From contig DGQM01000019.1 of the NCBI GenBank assembly GCA_002389765.1, positions 89,447-153,446 on the forward strand: 64,000 nucleotides of DNA. Direction: 5' to 3'. Each line of letters starts with the position of its first letter. The first letter of the stretch is position 1. Position numbers and translations under genes: made by a program. The notes under the pieces were generated by a model. It did no database searches. It was given only the letters and a program-made list of their open reading frames with translations, and had not been told where the DNA came from. Shown here piece after piece: positions 43,895-51,526 of the stretch. Source of the DNA: Bacteroidetes bacterium UBA4414. GTDB taxonomy: Bacteria > Bacteroidota > Bacteroidia > Chitinophagales > Chitinophagaceae.

Positions 43895-43925
43895 TGTTTT
43901 TTAGTACTGTTTGAAAAGTGTTTTG

Positions 43926-43933
43926 CAAAGCTA
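43926..43933 (-). promoter_or_regulatory. -7 element (TAGCTTTG) of the lipoprotein gene
   Basis: TAGCTTTG on the minus strand, with a predicted start near 43922 and a leader of about 28 nt. The Fnr-type box lies 22 bp further upstream. Confidence 0.6.
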
Positions 43934-43955
43934 TTTTGTATTCATCTCCAAGAAT

Positions 43956-43969
43956 TTGACTTAAGTCAA
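43956..43969 (-). promoter_or_regulatory. Fnr/DNR-type operator TTGACTTAAGTCAA
   Basis: A perfect 14-bp palindrome with TTGAC-N4-GTCAA half-sites. It is centred 36.5 bp from the last G of the -7 element and about 40.5 bp from the predicted start, the class II activator position. It overlaps the last codons and stop of the adjacent Crp/Fnr gene. Confidence 0.65.
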
Positions 43970-44521
43970 TTTCCGTCTGATTCTGCTAAGTCTTTCCTGT
44001 GAAATACCCAGGTATGATGCAATGTGCGATAATGGTACGAGGTTCAGTTTTTCCGGGTGTGTTTCTATCAGCCGCAGGTAGCGTTCCTCTGCCGTAAGCG
44101 ATATGGCTTCTATCAGCCTGTTTTCTACAATGCCCAGGTAGTGTGTCAACAAGTCATTCAGCATTTGTTCGTGCTTTTCACTGCCGAGTGTTTTAAACTC
44201 CTTATAGTCGCACACCAATACTTCGCTATCTTTTACAGCCTCTATTGTATAGTTGTTGGGTATGCCGCTAAACAATCCTTGCGGACAGCAATCTATATCG
44301 TCCTGAAAGGTGAAGCCGATACCATATTCCTTACCATTTACCACTGTATAGCTCCTGAAAACACCACTGCGTATGTAGAAGAAGAAATTGGAATAGCTGC
44401 CATGCCTGATGATGGCTTTGCCCTTGGCTACGGTCATGGGTTTGCCTATGCGTAGTATAGCCTCGTACAGTGCGCTGAAGTTGGTATTGCCTTTGCTGAT
44501 TGTAAATTCCGGACTGAACAT
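43961..44521 (-). CDS. Crp/Fnr family transcriptional regulator
   Basis: A 186-residue regulator: cNMP-like beta roll (about 20-120), dimer helix, and C-terminal HTH H-I-A-S-Y-L-G-I-S-Q-E-R-L-S-R-I-R-R-K-L, again with E-x-x-S-R in the recognition helix. It is the best candidate to bind the TTGACT-N2-AGTCAA boxes, one of which overlaps its own stop codon and faces the next gene. D-C-C-P-Q in the beta roll could take part in sensing, but this is open. It follows a beta-barrel protein gene on the same strand by 40 nt. Confidence 0.88.
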   Translation of the reverse strand: MFSPEFTISKGNTNFSALYEAILRIGKPMTVAKGKAIIRHGSYSNFFFYIRSGVFRSYTVVNGKEYGIGFTFQDDIDCCPQGLFSGIPNNYTIEAVKDSEVLVCDYKEFKTLGSEKHEQMLNDLLTHYLGIVENRLIEAISLTAEERYLRLIETHPEKLNLVPLSHIASYLGISQERLSRIRRKLT

Positions 44522-44561
44522 AACTGTGGGGTGTATTTATAATGCTTAAAACCTTGCTTTA

Positions 44562-45224
44562 TCAAAATTTGTAATTCCAGCCTAGCTGCCCGTAAAACGG
44601 AACGATGTAGTCTGATTGAAAATCCTGCTCTACCATCTTTCCGCCACTTAGTGTGATGTCGCTTTTCATAAAAGACACGCCTGCTTCCAAGCCGAATCTG
44701 AAGTTGCCACCTGTAGATGGCTCGTACCATCCATCCTGCACACCATTATAAAACTCTTTGTAAAGCGTTGAATGTTTGAAGTGTGTAACAATGGCTTTAT
44801 CGAACCCTGCAACACCCGCTGCAAACCAATGCTTGCGGTAGTAGCCTGCTACAATGCTGAAATCGCTGCCGAAGTTTTGCATACGTACCATACTGTTCTG
44901 ATACCTGCGGTAAACACCATACATACGTGCGCTGAGGGTAAAGTGAGCATACTGAAATACCCTGCCCTGTGCGCCTATACGCACCTTAAAATCATCCAAC
45001 AATTTTTTGCCCGATGGTATGCTGTATGTGCCGTGCAACAGTATGGGTGGCTTGGTCTTGAGGCGGTATGCATAGCCTGCACTGTATGTAAGGCTGTAGT
45101 CATAACCGGTACTCAGTTGCAACATAGACCTCTTAGCCTTTGGCAGGCTTTGCCAGTTGATGCCCTGTGCGTGTATGCCGGTAGCAAGCAGTACGGATAT
45201 TAGTATAACGATTGTTTGTTTCAT
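44562..45224 (-). CDS. outer-membrane beta-barrel-like protein
   Basis: A 220-residue protein with a signal peptide (cleavage near I-H-A-Q-G, about 19) and alternating strands (Y-D-Y-S-L-T-Y-S-A-G-Y-A-Y, G-L-E-A-G-V-S-F), ending in Y-K-F, compatible with a small outer-membrane barrel. No family is recognised. It is the middle gene of a hydrolase-barrel-Crp/Fnr row, 6 nt after the hydrolase. Confidence 0.65.
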   Translation of the reverse strand: MKQTIVILISVLLATGIHAQGINWQSLPKAKRSMLQLSTGYDYSLTYSAGYAYRLKTKPPILLHGTYSIPSGKKLLDDFKVRIGAQGRVFQYAHFTLSARMYGVYRRYQNSMVRMQNFGSDFSIVAGYYRKHWFAAGVAGFDKAIVTHFKHSTLYKEFYNGVQDGWYEPSTGGNFRFGLEAGVSFMKSDITLSGGKMVEQDFQSDYIVPFYGQLGWNYKF

Positions 45225-45230
45225 TGGTTG

Positions 45231-46241
45231 TTACTTTAATTCGTTCAGGTATTGCAACATGGTTGCATAGGCATTATTCCAACCTGTGGCGAAGGTGAGC
45301 ATATCATGCCCTGCACCTTCTACACGAAACATTTGCACATCGCGATAGGGAGCGGCTACGGCTTTGGCATGTGCTTCGCCATAAGCTTTGTTATTGGCAC
45401 TATACATGAAAAGTATTTTGTGATTGAATTGCGACAGGTTTTGTGTCCAGTCAAATCCCTGTTTTTTCCCGAGGTCGAACAAAGCATAGCTTATCACCGC
45501 ACCTGCTCTCCAAGTGGGTGGGTATCCTTCATCGCCAATAGCGCTTTCTTCGCTGCCGTCTGATGCAGCCAATAACATCATTTTATAGTCAAGTATTTCG
45601 TGGCCGTTTTTTGTACCTGTTAGTATCTGATCTATATAGACGGCATCGTTGGTTACTTCCTTGGTTATGTTGCTGGGGCGAGATTTGCTGATGTAGCTAA
45701 CCATATGGTCGTAGGTAAGCCCGCCCGGTTCGCCCAGTATAGCCCCATCTATAGCTTGCGGATATTTATTGATGTACGCACTTGCCAGCATACCACCCCA
45801 CGAATGCCCCAGTATAAATACTTTCTGTGTTGCAGATGTGCGATAGTGTTTTATTACATCACCCACTTCTTCTATTATCTGGTCTATAGTATAAGAGCTG
45901 CGGGGGAAGCGTTGCGACAAGCCACTACCACGTTGGTCGTAAAACACTACATAGTAGCCATCGTTTGCAAAAGCTTTGCAGTTGAGCAGATAACGATAAT
46001 CGCTGCCGGGGCCTCCATGCAGCACCAGCAACATGGGGTTGGCAGGGTTGCCGAATGTTTCGGTATGCAGTATGGCATCGCCTATTTTGGCAGATGGCAC
46101 AGTAGCATCCTGTTCTGCTGTTTTGGGTACAAGATTGCCTGGTTCGTCAATCCGTTTTCCTTTTGTGCAGGATGCTAATACAATGCAACAGCCAATAGCT
46201 GTTGCTAATAGTTTGTTTTGTACGGAAGAGGTTATTTTCAT
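45231..46241 (-). CDS. alpha/beta hydrolase lipoprotein
   Basis: A 336-residue exported hydrolase. The signal ends L-A-S-C-T-K-G (lipobox); the first ATG at 46262 would add 7 residues and is less likely. H-G-G-P-G-S-D is the oxyanion motif, Y-D-Q-R-G-S-G-L-S the family signature, G-H-S-W-G-G the nucleophile elbow (Ser), with a late Asp and H in A-G-H-D-M. It resembles prolyl iminopeptidases and related esterases. The long structured leader and an Fnr-type promoter upstream suggest regulated expression together with the barrel gene downstream. Confidence 0.85.
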   Translation of the reverse strand: MKITSSVQNKLLATAIGCCIVLASCTKGKRIDEPGNLVPKTAEQDATVPSAKIGDAILHTETFGNPANPMLLVLHGGPGSDYRYLLNCKAFANDGYYVVFYDQRGSGLSQRFPRSSYTIDQIIEEVGDVIKHYRTSATQKVFILGHSWGGMLASAYINKYPQAIDGAILGEPGGLTYDHMVSYISKSRPSNITKEVTNDAVYIDQILTGTKNGHEILDYKMMLLAASDGSEESAIGDEGYPPTWRAGAVISYALFDLGKKQGFDWTQNLSQFNHKILFMYSANNKAYGEAHAKAVAAPYRDVQMFRVEGAGHDMLTFATGWNNAYATMLQYLNELK

Positions 46242-46270
46242 TGATAAAAAGATTGCCAACATATTTCTTT

Positions 46271-46354
46271 ACTGCATCCCATAAGAATGCAGTGTGCTGT
46301 ATTTACATTCAGCACCAACATATCAGTCAGCGAAGCCGGTACATTGCAGCCGGC
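46271..46354 (-). promoter_or_regulatory. structured 5' leader with three hairpins
   Basis: In the predicted 160-nt leader of the hydrolase gene, three perfect hairpins follow each other: GCCGG/CCGGC (46354-46350 with 46339-46335), GTGCTG/CAGCAC (46315-46310 with 46299-46294) and ACTGCAT/ATGCAGT (46293-46287 with 46277-46271). A cis-regulatory RNA is possible; no known riboswitch is recognised. Confidence 0.45.
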
Positions 46355-46406
46355 ACTTGGGGAGATTGAAGCTGCAATATTGTTGTATTGATTAACAACA
46401 GATTAC

Positions 46407-46414
46407 AAATGTAC
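46407..46414 (-). promoter_or_regulatory. -7 element (TACATTTG) of the hydrolase gene
   Basis: TACATTTG on the minus strand; predicted start near 46403, giving a leader of about 160 nt to the hydrolase ATG. Confidence 0.6.
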
Positions 46415-46436
46415 TTGGCGGTTACGTATGATTTTT

Positions 46437-46450
46437 TGACTAAAGTCAAT
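46437..46450 (-). promoter_or_regulatory. Fnr/DNR-type operator TTGACTAAAGTCAA
   Basis: TTGACT-AA-AGTCAA, 6-bp perfect arms, centred 36.5 bp from the last G of the TACATTTG element, identical geometry to the box at 43956. Confidence 0.65.
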
Positions 46451-46857
46451 TAATGAATAAAGGCACAAAGAAAAAGGCAACGCACGCAGCACCTGTTCAT
46501 ACGTGCTATATGCATTGCCTGTTAAGTGTAGAAGGTGTTTGTTCGTTTATATAAAAAGACTGCCAAGTGCAGTGTGTGCCGCAGCACATCTTGCTGTTCA
46601 CGGTGCAGGTGGGGCTGTGTCTGAAAAAGCCTTTTGGCTAAATGTGTTTGTGTTGTTTGTACGTTTTTGTACAGGGGAAAGATGAAAAACTAATTCTGTG
46701 AATTATGGCGCAAAACTACATACAGTCTTGTACTTTACCATTGACCGACATCAATTTCTGTCAGCAATGTATTTACAATACCTGCATTGCGTGCACGCTT
46801 ATGCACCCGTATATATAAGGAGGGGAGAGTTAATGATTGATGTACAAACAACAGCCG
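46451..46857. other. 407-bp region without a supported gene
   Basis: Several short open frames exist on the plus strand (46503-46685, 46698-46925), but none has a coding pattern, signal or start context that I trust. No RNA gene or repeat is recognised. Confidence 0.5.
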
Positions 46858-47004
46858 CTATATGCCGTATTCGTGTATATCGGCCTCGTGTAGTTTACGT
46901 TGCTTGCGTGTTTGGTACCACTTGATGGTTCTTTCTGTTGCAATAATGAGGATGGCTATACCCACCAGTATGCCTACTACCCAGCCCATGTCGCCTGCTG
47001 CACC
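46858..47004 (-). CDS. possible single-pass small membrane protein
   Basis: A 48-residue frame with one membrane helix (V-V-G-I-L-V-G-I-A-I-L-I-I-A) and a basic tail (T-I-K-W-Y-Q-T-R-K-Q-R-K), ending H-E-Y-G-I. The only start in frame is GTG at 47004. An ATG-led frame (47011; M-R-G-A-A-G-D-M-G-W) joins the same helix if one G of a GGGG run at 46981-46984 is removed, so this may be a frameshifted gene. Confidence is low. Confidence 0.35.
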   Translation of the reverse strand, partial: GAAGDMGWVVGILVGIAILIIATERTIKWYQTRKQRKLHEADIHEYGI

Positions 47005-47082
47005 TCTCATAGTTTTTCGGTTTTACTATGAATTTACGAAGAATACATTATGCAAACAACTATGTTTAGGTTACAACAATGT

Positions 47083-47120
47083 TAAAAAAATAAAAACCCT
47101 GCTACCAGATGGTAGTAGGG
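47083..47120 (-). terminator. rho-independent terminator of the peroxidase cluster
   Basis: On the minus strand a 10-bp stem with one G-T pair (47120-47111 with 47106-47097), AGAT-type loop, then TTTTTATTTTTTT. Confidence 0.78.
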
Positions 47121-47148
47121 CAGTATATAACACGGCAATTCAATAAAA

Positions 47149-48225
47149 CTACTTAGGCTCGCTGAAGTTTGGATTTGTAAGGAAATCGTTGTCTGTCAGC
47201 GTTTTAAGAAAGGCTACTAGGTCTGCCTTTTCCTGTGTTGTCAGGTTGAGCCCTGTGCCAAAGTCGGGCATATGTTCATCGATATTAGGGCTGCTCTGCT
47301 GCACCTGGCTGCTGTAGAAGTTAACAACCTCTTCCAGTGTTTTAAAGCGGCTATCGTGCATATATGGTGCTGTATTGGCAATATTGCGCAGGGTAGGTAC
47401 TTTAAACTTGCCCCTGTCTGTTGCCAGTCCTGTATGCTTCATGTGCCCGTCATCTTTAGGGTTGGCATCCAGCCCGTTGTTACGAAACTCCACATCTGCC
47501 AGTTGGGTATTCATCAGGTGGCAGTTGTTGCACATGCCCTTGCCTTTAAAGATGGCTAAGCCATTCTTTTCCTGCTGGGTGAAGATGGTTGTATCGCCGT
47601 TGTAATAGTACTTATCGAACTTGGAATTGTAAGACACGAGTGTACGCTCAAACTGTGCGATGGCTTTTACCACCAGATTGCTATCTACCGTGCGTGTACC
47701 GAAAGCTTTGAAGAACAAGTCGGGGTACACGGTACTGTTTTGCAAACGCTTCACCACATCGGGCCAGTTGTTGGCCATTTCTATGGGGTTTGTTACAGGG
47801 TCGTGTGCCTGTCCTTCCAACGTTGCCCTGCGTCCGTCCCAAAAGAAACTTTTATCCCATGCCAGGTTAATGATAGCCATTGCATTCCTGTCGCCAAATG
47901 TACCGTTGGTACCCTGGCTGAAGGGGCGTGGATCGTCAAAACCATTTTCCTGCTTGTGGCAGGTGGCACAGCTCATGGTCATATCGTTGCTCAGCATCTT
48001 TTCATAAAAGAGCTTCCTGCCCAGATACACGCCTTCTGCTGTCAGCGGGTTATCGCTTGGGTGTTTCATATCGCCCACATAGGTTTTTACCCATGCAGGC
48101 ACTGTTACTGCTATAGCAGTAGGGTTGTAAACTTCGGCAACAGGTGTAGTATCAGGGTCTTTCTTGCAGGCATAGATGCTTGCAGAAAGCACGGCAATGA
48201 TTGTGATAACTGTTAGCTTCTTCAT
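47149..48225 (-). CDS. di-haem cytochrome c peroxidase/MauG-like lipoprotein
   Basis: A 358-residue lipoprotein (Y-A-C-K-K-D) with two c-type haem sites, C-A-T-C-H near residue 80 and C-N-N-C-H near 236, and M-H ligands in the M-H-D-S-R segment, typical of bacterial di-haem peroxidases and MauG. It reduces hydrogen peroxide with electrons from a cytochrome or modifies a partner protein. F-F-W-D-G-R near 120 is a family mark. It is the last gene of a row starting with a metal-binding lipoprotein and a T9SS protein. Confidence 0.9.
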   Translation of the reverse strand: MKKLTVITIIAVLSASIYACKKDPDTTPVAEVYNPTAIAVTVPAWVKTYVGDMKHPSDNPLTAEGVYLGRKLFYEKMLSNDMTMSCATCHKQENGFDDPRPFSQGTNGTFGDRNAMAIINLAWDKSFFWDGRRATLEGQAHDPVTNPIEMANNWPDVVKRLQNSTVYPDLFFKAFGTRTVDSNLVVKAIAQFERTLVSYNSKFDKYYYNGDTTIFTQQEKNGLAIFKGKGMCNNCHLMNTQLADVEFRNNGLDANPKDDGHMKHTGLATDRGKFKVPTLRNIANTAPYMHDSRFKTLEEVVNFYSSQVQQSSPNIDEHMPDFGTGLNLTTQEKADLVAFLKTLTDNDFLTNPNFSEPK

Positions 48226-48233
48226 GCGGCGGC

Positions 48234-49007
48234 TTATTCTTTAATGAATTTTGTAAAACCTATTTTGCCTTCTGCATCAGTAATGCGGATGGTGTAGATG
48301 CCTGCAGACAGGTCTGTTGTGTTGATAACAGGATTTACTTTGCCATTGCCCATGCTCAGTTCTTTTACCACTTGTCCGTTCAGCGCAGTAATGCTGATGC
48401 TTTTTACCGCCTTGCTATAATTGATGCTGATGGTATTGGTAGCAGGGTTTGGAGATGCAGTAAAGCGGATGGTATTGGCTACGTTGCTAACAGATGTTGC
48501 TTTCAGCGCACTGTTGATGGCTGCTGTAATGCCGGACAAATCATTCGTAGCACTGTTCTTTTTATTGTAGTAGATTTTGTGATCTGTACCGCCCATTACT
48601 ACTACGTGCGGCATGCCCGAACCACCAAAGTCGCTCTCCTTAATTACATTGCCCGAGTTGCTGAACACTGTCATATTACTCAGTGTACCTATGCTATTGC
48701 TCGTTATCCATGTATTCAGGTCTGTGCAAGATGCATCGCCCAAATCATCTGCCAGATAGTACACTACTTTGCCCGGGTTGCTGCTTGCAAAACTCTGGTA
48801 GGCATTGTAGGCTGCCGTAGCACCGTTGATGCAAGAGCCGCATGGCATTACCCATACCATTACCACTATTTTGCCGCTGTTGAGAGCAGTAAATAGATTT
48901 CGGCTGGTGCTGCTGCAATCGTTAGCTGTCCAGTCTGTAGCTGTTGTTTGTGCAAAAGATGCGCTTGTTGCCAGCATCAGCGATGCTGCGATAAAGAATT
49001 TTTTCAT
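48234..49007 (-). CDS. T9SS-sorted thioredoxin-like protein
   Basis: A 257-residue exported protein: signal peptide (S-F-A-Q), a thioredoxin-like domain with P-C-G-S-C near residue 55 in place of the usual C-x-x-C context, and a C-terminal type IX sorting domain (A-S-P-N-P-A near 186 to K-F-I-K-E). Such proteins cross the outer membrane by the type IX system and are anchored or released. The pair of Cys in C-G-S-C could carry a redox or metal-binding role. It is 8 nt upstream of the peroxidase gene. Confidence 0.85.
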   Translation of the reverse strand: MKKFFIAASLMLATSASFAQTTATDWTANDCSSTSRNLFTALNSGKIVVMVWVMPCGSCINGATAAYNAYQSFASSNPGKVVYYLADDLGDASCTDLNTWITSNSIGTLSNMTVFSNSGNVIKESDFGGSGMPHVVVMGGTDHKIYYNKKNSATNDLSGITAAINSALKATSVSNVANTIRFTASPNPATNTISINYSKAVKSISITALNGQVVKELSMGNGKVNPVINTTDLSAGIYTIRITDAEGKIGFTKFIKE

Positions 49008-49041
49008 CGTAGTTGTTGTTTTAAGAATGTTATGTAAATGA

Positions 49042-49218
49042 TTATTTAATGCCTTTCAGCTTCATGCCGCAAACGGGGCATGTGCCGGGCTTCTCGTATG
49101 TCTTTTCCTGTTCGCACTTCATAGGGCATTGGTACTTGGTGTACTTTTCTGTGCCGCAAGATGAAAATGCGATAGCGCCTGCCAGTGCAACGATGGCGAT
49201 GCGTGAGAATAATTTCAT
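49042..49218 (-). CDS. small heavy-metal-binding lipoprotein
   Basis: A 58-residue lipoprotein: signal with lipobox F-S-S-C, then Y-Q-C-P-M-K-C-E-Q-E-K-T-Y and P-G-T-C-P-V-C-G-M-K-L, the Y-x-C-P-M ... C-P-x-C-G-M-x-L pattern of heavy-metal-binding domains found in copper efflux proteins. The usual C-P-M-H is replaced by C-P-M-K. The first in-frame ATG at 49290 would hide the signal and is rejected. It precedes the T9SS gene by 34 nt. Confidence 0.8.
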   Translation of the reverse strand: MKLFSRIAIVALAGAIAFSSCGTEKYTKYQCPMKCEQEKTYEKPGTCPVCGMKLKGIK

Positions 49219-49313
49219 GCTAAAATCTGTATTAAGTATTAACAATGCTGCCGCAAATGCAGCCATGAAGATGTGCAACCCTGTATGCAAGGTTGTGTAA
49301 TACTAATACGGTA

Positions 49314-49751
49314 TCAGATACGATATACGGAATGGAGTTGATAAAGCGGAATACCCGTTCGTTCGGGAGGCGGGCGCAGCAGTTGTTTTGCTTTGCTGCC
49401 CGTAGCAGGCTGTATTGCTGCTATATAATAAATGTGGTGCACGGGTAGGGCTACATCTGTTTGCATCTTCTGCAAATCGAGCGTGTAGTATGCCTGTGCT
49501 TTGTCATCTGTTTTGGAGAAGGTTACTGTATTGCTTTTGCAACAATCGGGTGGCATGGGCTTTTTGCTGTCGCAGCATTTCACCTCATGGTCGTCATCAT
49601 CATTTACAGATACATAGGCAAGCTCTCCGCCGCAGTGGTGGAAAGACAGGCTGATGTTGAATGCGCAGAACGCATAACAAACCAGTATCAATATGCCGAG
49701 TACCTTTTTCAAAACAGTGGCTTCAAAAGTAGTATATTTTTTTATTCGCAA
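49314..49751 (-). CDS. HYC_CC_PP family membrane-anchored protein
   Basis: A 145-residue protein with one N-terminal membrane helix (about 14-33), H-H-C-G-G near 39, paired cysteines in K-C-C-D-S-K and D-C-C-K-S, and a C-terminal R-P-P-P-E-R. This matches the Bacteroidota HYC_CC_PP family, often next to copper or metal handling genes. The role is unknown; the Cys/His content points to metal binding. It is the first gene of a row with the metal-binding lipoprotein, T9SS protein and peroxidase. Confidence 0.75.
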   Translation of the reverse strand: MRIKKYTTFEATVLKKVLGILILVCYAFCAFNISLSFHHCGGELAYVSVNDDDDHEVKCCDSKKPMPPDCCKSNTVTFSKTDDKAQAYYTLDLQKMQTDVALPVHHIYYIAAIQPATGSKAKQLLRPPPERTGIPLYQLHSVYRI

Positions 49752-49871
49752 TTGTCAGATTTTCAGGATGTGTACCTGTTTGGCATTGTTGTGGGTACAG
49801 TTGTTGTATGTGATAATTAGTCATCGGCACGATAGTTGCATACACTATTACACAACAAAAGCCCTTATAAG

Positions 49872-50141
49872 ATGGATGCTAATATCTTATTGTACATCAC
49901 TACTGTGATTTGTGTATTGCTGATAGCTGCGGGTTATCAATACAATAAGCCATTCTGTATGGCCAATGCCGCAACGTATGTTGTTGGTGCTACATTGCTT
50001 TATCTACGTTTTGATACAGACAGAAACTTCCCCGATGTGATTAATAATTTCACAAGCCTGTTGCTCTTCAATATCCTGATTATTGCCGTAAATGCCATTT
50101 ACCTGATATACAAGCAGATGAAGAAACGCGCAATGGTTTAG
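49872..50141 (+). CDS. small membrane protein, three helices
   Basis: An 89-residue protein with three membrane helices (about 6-21, 31-45, 60-80) and a basic C-terminus K-K-R-A. No family is recognised. The ATG at 49872 is preferred over 49836. It is single; the divergent neighbour is the HYC_CC_PP gene. Confidence 0.6.
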   Translation: MDANILLYITTVICVLLIAAGYQYNKPFCMANAATYVVGATLLYLRFDTDRNFPDVINNFTSLLLFNILIIAVNAIYLIYKQMKKRAMV

Positions 50142-50219
50142 TTACCTGAGTGAATCTGTTTTAAGACTGCCAACTTCTATTACGGGTATTGAGTGGCTGC
50201 GCTTGTCTATGGTTGGATG

Positions 50220-50699
50220 TTACTCCTTATCATACATCTTCAATCCACGGCTCAGACGTACTATGGTCTTTGCCATACGGTCTATTTTGGTCTCCTGTTT
50301 TTTGGCGCCGTATATCCACTGTATGTAGTATTTCTTTTCGCTATCGCTCAGCTTGGTAAAGAAGCGGAGGGCCTGCGGTTCGTCCTCCAGGCATAGTTGC
50401 AATTCTCCCGGTATTTCTATGGCACTATCATCGGGGTATAGGGTGATGTGTACAGTATCACCTGCTTCTTTTTTGATGGCTTTGCGAATTTCTGCACGCA
50501 GTGGCAAAAACAAATTGCCATCACCCATCGGCATCAGTTTGTATTGCGATATGCTAAAGCCATCTATCGTACCACGTACCTGTACCCACCCGAAGCGCGA
50601 TTTTTTATCGGGCGCTATTTCTTCAATCACCGCAAACGTCCACCCACCCTTACCGGGATATTTTTCGAGCTTGTATTTTTTATCTACGAGTGGTTTCAT
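50220..50699 (-). CDS. YdeI/OmpD-associated-like protein
   Basis: A 159-residue protein. Residues about 5-90 form a DUF1905-type beta barrel (G-W-T-F-A-V-I, V-R-G-T-I-D-G, L-P-L-R-A-E-I-R-K) and the C-terminal R-F-F-T-K-L-S-D-S-E-K-K-Y-Y-I-Q-W-I is the OmdA helix typical of the family. The function is unknown. Single gene. Confidence 0.78.
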   Translation of the reverse strand: MKPLVDKKYKLEKYPGKGGWTFAVIEEIAPDKKSRFGWVQVRGTIDGFSISQYKLMPMGDGNLFLPLRAEIRKAIKKEAGDTVHITLYPDDSAIEIPGELQLCLEDEPQALRFFTKLSDSEKKYYIQWIYGAKKQETKIDRMAKTIVRLSRGLKMYDKE

Positions 50700-50754
50700 T
50701 GCTATACTAAGATACGGTATGGTTTGTATCTTACACTGCTTATAACTCCATATT

Positions 50755-51453
50755 ATGTATAGTGCCAGAATAATACTGATAACCCTGATGCTGATATTTA
50801 ACCTGCACAGTCATGCGCAGAAATACTCTTGGTATGGTGCTGTTACAGATACCAACAGGCAAGTCATATATCGTGCTGATTTTGACAAAGTGGATGATAG
50901 TAATAAAGACTGGGAAACAGAACAATCTAAAGAATCTCACGATTCACTTTTGTACGCTTATGTCAAAGACGGAATGTTGGAGTTGACTAATAATACTTCT
51001 GAAGGTACTTATTCTACTGCATTTCCTTTTATGTTCGATTACACAAAAGACTTTGAAATTGAGTTTCGTGTTCGATTGGCGGCACAATATACCGATTGGG
51101 GTTCTCTTGTATACTGGGGTAGGGATAGTGTGAATGAGCAGCAAAACGGACAGTGTCTTTATTTTTACCAAAGTTCTGCTTATAGTATGGCTTATTGTAC
51201 AGGTGTTGATACAAATAACCCATGCAATTATGAGAAGATTAGGCATACTGGAAGACCCAAAAAAGAAGCAGGCAGGTTTAATACCTATACTGTTCGAAAA
51301 ATAACAGACTTATACTACGTGTTCGTAAATAGCGAGTATTCCCACAAGTACAGTTATACACCACTACATGGTCAGACACTTGGCTTTGGTACAGGCAGTA
51401 AATCTGTAGCCAATTTGGATTATATACAGGTAAGCTATCTGAAGCTGGATTAG
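50755..51453 (+). CDS. secreted protein of unknown function
   Basis: A 232-residue protein with a signal peptide ending S-H-A-Q (about 21). The body resembles a concanavalin-type beta sandwich (D-F-D-K-V, F-E-I-E-F-R-V-R-L, Y-Y-V-F-V-N-S-E-Y, L-G-F-G-T-G-S) as in lectin-like or LamG-like domains, without a visible catalytic motif. The gene is AT-richer than its surroundings. It ends just before a 48-bp tandem repeat. Single gene. Confidence 0.6.
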   Translation: MYSARIILITLMLIFNLHSHAQKYSWYGAVTDTNRQVIYRADFDKVDDSNKDWETEQSKESHDSLLYAYVKDGMLELTNNTSEGTYSTAFPFMFDYTKDFEIEFRVRLAAQYTDWGSLVYWGRDSVNEQQNGQCLYFYQSSAYSMAYCTGVDTNNPCNYEKIRHTGRPKKEAGRFNTYTVRKITDLYYVFVNSEYSHKYSYTPLHGQTLGFGTGSKSVANLDYIQVSYLKLD

Positions 51454-51478
51454 TATATTACTCTTACCTAATGTTTGT

Positions 51479-51526
51479 AATCAACCAAGAAACTAATCAA
51501 CGAATCAACCAGTCAACCAATCAACT
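51479..51526. repeat. six degenerate 8-bp tandem repeats
   Basis: Units AATCAACC, AAGAAACT, AATCAACG, AATCAACC, AGTCAACC, AATCAACT lie between two convergent genes; the last unit overlaps the 3' end of the minus-strand gene. Confidence 0.75.

Noticed and set aside
46503..46925. Several short plus-strand frames
   Set aside because: No start context, signal or conserved motif was seen, and the minus-strand helix frame at 46858 overlaps the last of them.
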